Positions 61,784 through 64,000 of a stretch of 64,000 bases of DNA are shown here, one piece after another. How positions within the stretch are numbered: position 1 is the first letter of the stretch; every line of letters begins with the position of its first letter. A program made the translations under genes and the position numbers. The stretch is taken from positions 2,914,001 through 2,978,000 of the forward strand of contig NZ_CP065373.1 of assembly GCF_015710575.1 (NCBI RefSeq), read 5' to 3'. The notes beneath the pieces were generated by a model. That model worked only from the letters and a program-made list of their open reading frames with translations, made no database searches and had not been told where the DNA came from. This DNA comes from Mycolicibacterium mengxianglii (lineage in GTDB: Bacteria > Actinomycetota > Actinomycetes > Mycobacteriales > Mycobacteriaceae).

Positions 61784-64000
61784 CTACGCGGCCTTCTTTT
61801 CCCGGTCGGCGTTCCCACTCTCGCCGGCGTCGTCGCCGCCACGGGCGTGCTTTCCGCCCCCTGCGCTGACCGTGCCCTCCGCATCGCCGGAGCGGGCGTG
61901 CTTTCCGCCCCCGGCGCTGACCGTGCCCTCAGCATCCCCGGCGCGGGCGTGCCTACCACCGCTCACCGTGCCCTCAGGGCCACCGACGCGGGCATGCCTT
62001 CCCCCACCGGTCTTTTCAGGGGCTTCAACGTCACCCGCCTCGGCGTGCTGACCGCTGTCATCGGAACCGTCGACGACCTTGTCGTCGTCGACCTCACCGT
62101 CGACAGCCTTGTCGTCATCGGCCTCACCGTCGACGACCTTGTCGTCATCAGCCTCACCGTCGACAGCCTTGTCGTCGACAACCTCACCACCGTCGACAAC
62201 CTCACCGCCGTTGGCCTCACCGTCGACAACCTCGCCACCGTCGGCCTCACCGTCAACAACCTCACCACCGCCGGCCTCACCGTCAACAACCTCACCACCG
62301 TCGGCCTCACCGTCGACAGCCTCACCGTCAACAACCTCACCACCGTCGGCCTCACCGTCAACAACCTCACCACCGTCGACAACCTCACCGCCGTCGGCCT
62401 CACCGTCGACATCGGAATTGTCGTTGCGGAGCCCGCTCAGTCGCAGGGATGCGTTAACGGAGCGCGACGCCGCATCTTCGGAACCTTCCGCTTGTTCCAT
62501 GGTGACGGGCGGACCACCGATGCCGTAGGCGCCCTGCCCCGTGACGTCCGGCCTCGTCGTTCCCAACATGCGGCCTAGCCCCATCTGCTCGAAACCGTTG
62601 TCCAAACCAGTAGCAATAGCGATCGAGAGATTCTTAGCCAGTTCTGCCGGATCGGGGAAGTACAGGAGGTTTGTCCCCGTGGGCTGACCGGGACTGATAT
62701 TCCGGTTGTAACCCGTCTCGACCAGCACCCGGACTACGGGATCCAGAATGTCGGCCAATCCCGGCCCGATACCCGGGATCCACTTCACCGGGTACAGAAG
62801 CGGGACAGTCTCCGACGGGATGAGGTAGTAGTCCGTGTCACCGTATTCGTCTTGGAATACCGCTTTGGCGCCTGGGTCATCCGGGTAGAACAAATGGTTT
62901 ACGATCCCGAACGCCCAGTTCGTCATCGCGATCGGATTCAACATATTTGTGGGCGTGTCCGCGAAGAAGTCGTACTGGTACGCGATGTCGCGGGTGGTGA
63001 TCTGACCGGGTGCAGCACCCGCTGTCTCGGTTGGGGTAGCCCTGGTATCTGTTGTGAACCAATCGATTCGAACAGATGAACCGCCGTTGGGCCGCAGCGG
63101 GTTTCCGCTCAACACAAACGACGGCTTGACGTCCCGGGCCCCCTCCGCTTCGTTGAAATACTCGTTGAAATCTTTCTTCCACTCGCCGGCGATAAAGGCG
63201 CCCCTGGAGTACCCGAAGATCGTCGGTGACGCATCGTCACCGATCGCGTTGGTCAGGGTCCACTTGCCGACCTGATCACTGGGCTCCCACCAGGGCACGT
63301 TGTTCACGTGCGTTGTGTCGAGATCGGTTAGGTCCCCGACGTAGGTGGACGCCTTGTCTTCGATCCATCGGTCACTCTCCATGATGAATGGGAACGGAGC
63401 GAGCTGGATCCCTTTCAAGGCATACACACCGCCCTGGACCCCCACGGGCGTCAGTACACCGGTGGACGTGTCGCCGTCGGGGTAGAGAGGGTCGGGATCA
63501 TAGCCAAGGAACTTCCACATGTTGTGGAACATCGGCGCCAGATCGCTGGGGTTGAAACCGATATTGACGAATTTGGGATCCAGCGGCGCGTTGGAAAAAT
63601 CCCAATAGGCCTCTGCAAGTCTGAAGAGATTGATGTTGCCGGCGACCGAGTCCCCGATGGGGGTGTTGGCCGTGCCGTTTTCGTAGGCCTCCAGCCACGA
63701 ATCGATCTGCTCATTTCCCGGCCACAGTGATCCGATCCATTTGACGATCGTGGGATAGTCGTGCTCGGGCGGCACGTAGGGGCAGTAACCCCAGCACAGC
63801 GGGCTGCCCGGGGTATACGGATCAAAGCCGACAACGATCCCCGCGATGAGTGTTTGTACGGTTCTGCCGAGTTGCTCGAGACTGGGCAGCTTGATCGGGT
63901 TGTCCGCCGGATCGGCCATCAAGTGGTCCAACCAATTCGAAAAGGGCGCTCCCAGATCGAGATTGATCGGCGTGCCGGCCCACGGTAGATAATTTTCGCC
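61784..64000 (-). CDS. PE-PPE-domain alpha/beta hydrolase with long repeat-rich tail (N-terminus cut by window edge)
   Basis: The frame is open to base 64000, giving at least 738 residues, with the N-terminus outside. Residues up to ~475 of the visible part form a PE-PPE domain (serine-hydrolase fold): PTIFGYSRGAFIAGEW is the nucleophile elbow and SGNPLRPNGG the following conserved loop. The family includes mycobacterial esterases and the trehalose-lipid acyltransferases Chp1/Chp2. No PE or PPE domain is seen in the visible part. A C-terminal tail of ~215 residues holds 10-residue acidic repeats and then GG(R/K)HAR repeats, ending basic (REKKAA). It lies 41 bp before the small hypothetical gene, likely one operon with it and the methyltransferase. 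Confidence 0.88.
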   Translation of the reverse strand, partial: GENYLPWAGTPINLDLGAPFSNWLDHLMADPADNPIKLPSLEQLGRTVQTLIAGIVVGFDPYTPGSPLCWGYCPYVPPEHDYPTIVKWIGSLWPGNEQIDSWLEAYENGTANTPIGDSVAGNINLFRLAEAYWDFSNAPLDPKFVNIGFNPSDLAPMFHNMWKFLGYDPDPLYPDGDTSTGVLTPVGVQGGVYALKGIQLAPFPFIMESDRWIEDKASTYVGDLTDLDTTHVNNVPWWEPSDQVGKWTLTNAIGDDASPTIFGYSRGAFIAGEWKKDFNEYFNEAEGARDVKPSFVLSGNPLRPNGGSSVRIDWFTTDTRATPTETAGAAPGQITTRDIAYQYDFFADTPTNMLNPIAMTNWAFGIVNHLFYPDDPGAKAVFQDEYGDTDYYLIPSETVPLLYPVKWIPGIGPGLADILDPVVRVLVETGYNRNISPGQPTGTNLLYFPDPAELAKNLSIAIATGLDNGFEQMGLGRMLGTTRPDVTGQGAYGIGGPPVTMEQAEGSEDAASRSVNASLRLSGLRNDNSDVDGEADGGEVVDGGEVVDGEADGGEVVDGEAVDGEADGGEVVDGEAGGGEVVDGEADGGEVVDGEANGGEVVDGGEVVDDKAVDGEADDDKVVDGEADDDKAVDGEVDDDKVVDGSDDSGQHAEAGDVEAPEKTGGGRHARVGGPEGTVSGGRHARAGDAEGTVSAGGGKHARSGDAEGTVSAGGGKHARGGDDAGESGNADREKKAA
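61835..62008 (-). repeat. Four GG(R/K)HAR coding repeats
   Basis: Units of 16-17 codons of the form GGGKHARSGDAEGTVSA recur about four times, with R/K and S/A/V variation, near the C-terminus of the PE-PPE-domain protein. All units keep frame, so length can change without loss of the end. Confidence 0.8.
62066..62410 (-). repeat. Acidic decapeptide tandem repeat (30-bp unit)
   Basis: 115 codons made of VDGEADGGEV-type decapeptides, with shortened six-residue (VDGGEV) and five-residue (VDGEA, VDDKA) units and, toward the C-terminus, a DDDK variant. The DNA period is 30 bp with 15- and 18-bp partial units, a typical slippage-prone minisatellite. It makes a strongly negatively charged stretch followed by the HAR (basic) repeats. 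Confidence 0.85.

Noticed and set aside
61847..62578. Plus-strand 243-residue frame with LTVDNLTTVGLTV repeats
   Set aside because: It is the antisense reading of the PE-PPE protein's acidic repeat; the minus frame has a domain and continues to the window edge.

Overview
The window is high-GC DNA from a Mycobacterium, most likely an environmental, rapidly growing Mycolicibacterium-type species. It is almost fully coding, uses GTG and ATG starts with ATGA/GTGA overlaps, and largely preserves (in reverse) the gene order of the M. tuberculosis Rv1537-Rv1614 interval: dinX, ansA, lspA, a RluD-type synthase, dnaE1, ilvA, treZ/Y/X, an acyltransferase, bioA/F/D, bioB, bsaP, nrtR, nadA/B/C, hisD/C/B/H/A, impA, hisF/I, bcpB, trpE/C/B/A, lgt. 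These synteny statements come from memory of the reference genome, not from a search.

Layout. 1-7.0 kb (minus): trpE, a Trp-associated membrane protein, trpC, trpB, trpA and lgt, with stop/start overlaps at most junctions; Lgt carries a long acidic repeat tail that runs off the left edge. 7.0-7.5 kb: bcpB. 7.6-14.05 kb (minus): an eight-gene his operon, hisD-C-B-H-A-impA-F-I, in which every junction is a 4-base overlap. It includes a PriA-type HisA that should also supply TrpF activity. 14.1-17.1 kb (plus): a LysE-type exporter broken by a one-base frameshift, then a PGRS-like glycine-rich protein lacking a PE domain. 17.2-20.65 kb (minus): nadA-B-C, divergent from nrtR across a 23-bp palindrome. 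21.5-24.8 kb: secreted-lipase-like protein, DUF2567-type membrane protein, bsaP, bioB. 24.8-29.3 kb: TetR regulator bioQ, a 2'-5' RNA ligase-like protein, bioD, bioF, bioA, with two matching BioQ-type boxes. 29.3-37.8 kb (plus): acyltransferase-3/SGNH protein and treX-treY-treZ for trehalose from glycogen. 37.8-52.2 kb: housekeeping genes (ilvA, dnaE1, guanine deaminase, rarD, rluD-like, lspA, ansA, dinX) with several small hypotheticals.

52.2-57.6 kb is an accessory carbohydrate/polyol locus: FGGY kinase, class II aldolase, sugar-binding lipoprotein, DeoR regulator and zinc alcohol dehydrogenase. It has ACAT/ATGT inverted repeats in three intergenic regions and no ABC permease or ATPase in the window. 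57.7-64 kb holds an S4-domain protein, an 880-bp low-GC gene-less stretch, a second PE-less PGRS-like protein, and a convergent minus-strand set of PE-PPE-domain hydrolase (with two kinds of coding tandem repeat), a small unknown protein and an LCMT-type methyltransferase. This last segment and the two PE-less PGRS proteins are the least explained parts of the window.

Functionally the window combines amino-acid (Trp, His, Ile), NAD, biotin and trehalose metabolism with lipoprotein processing (lgt and lspA both present) and replication/translesion polymerases. Regulatory logic visible in the DNA includes an NrtR operator over the nrtR -10 element, BioQ boxes at bioB/bioQ and bioF, and several leaderless promoters (TANNNT followed 6-7 bases later by the start codon).
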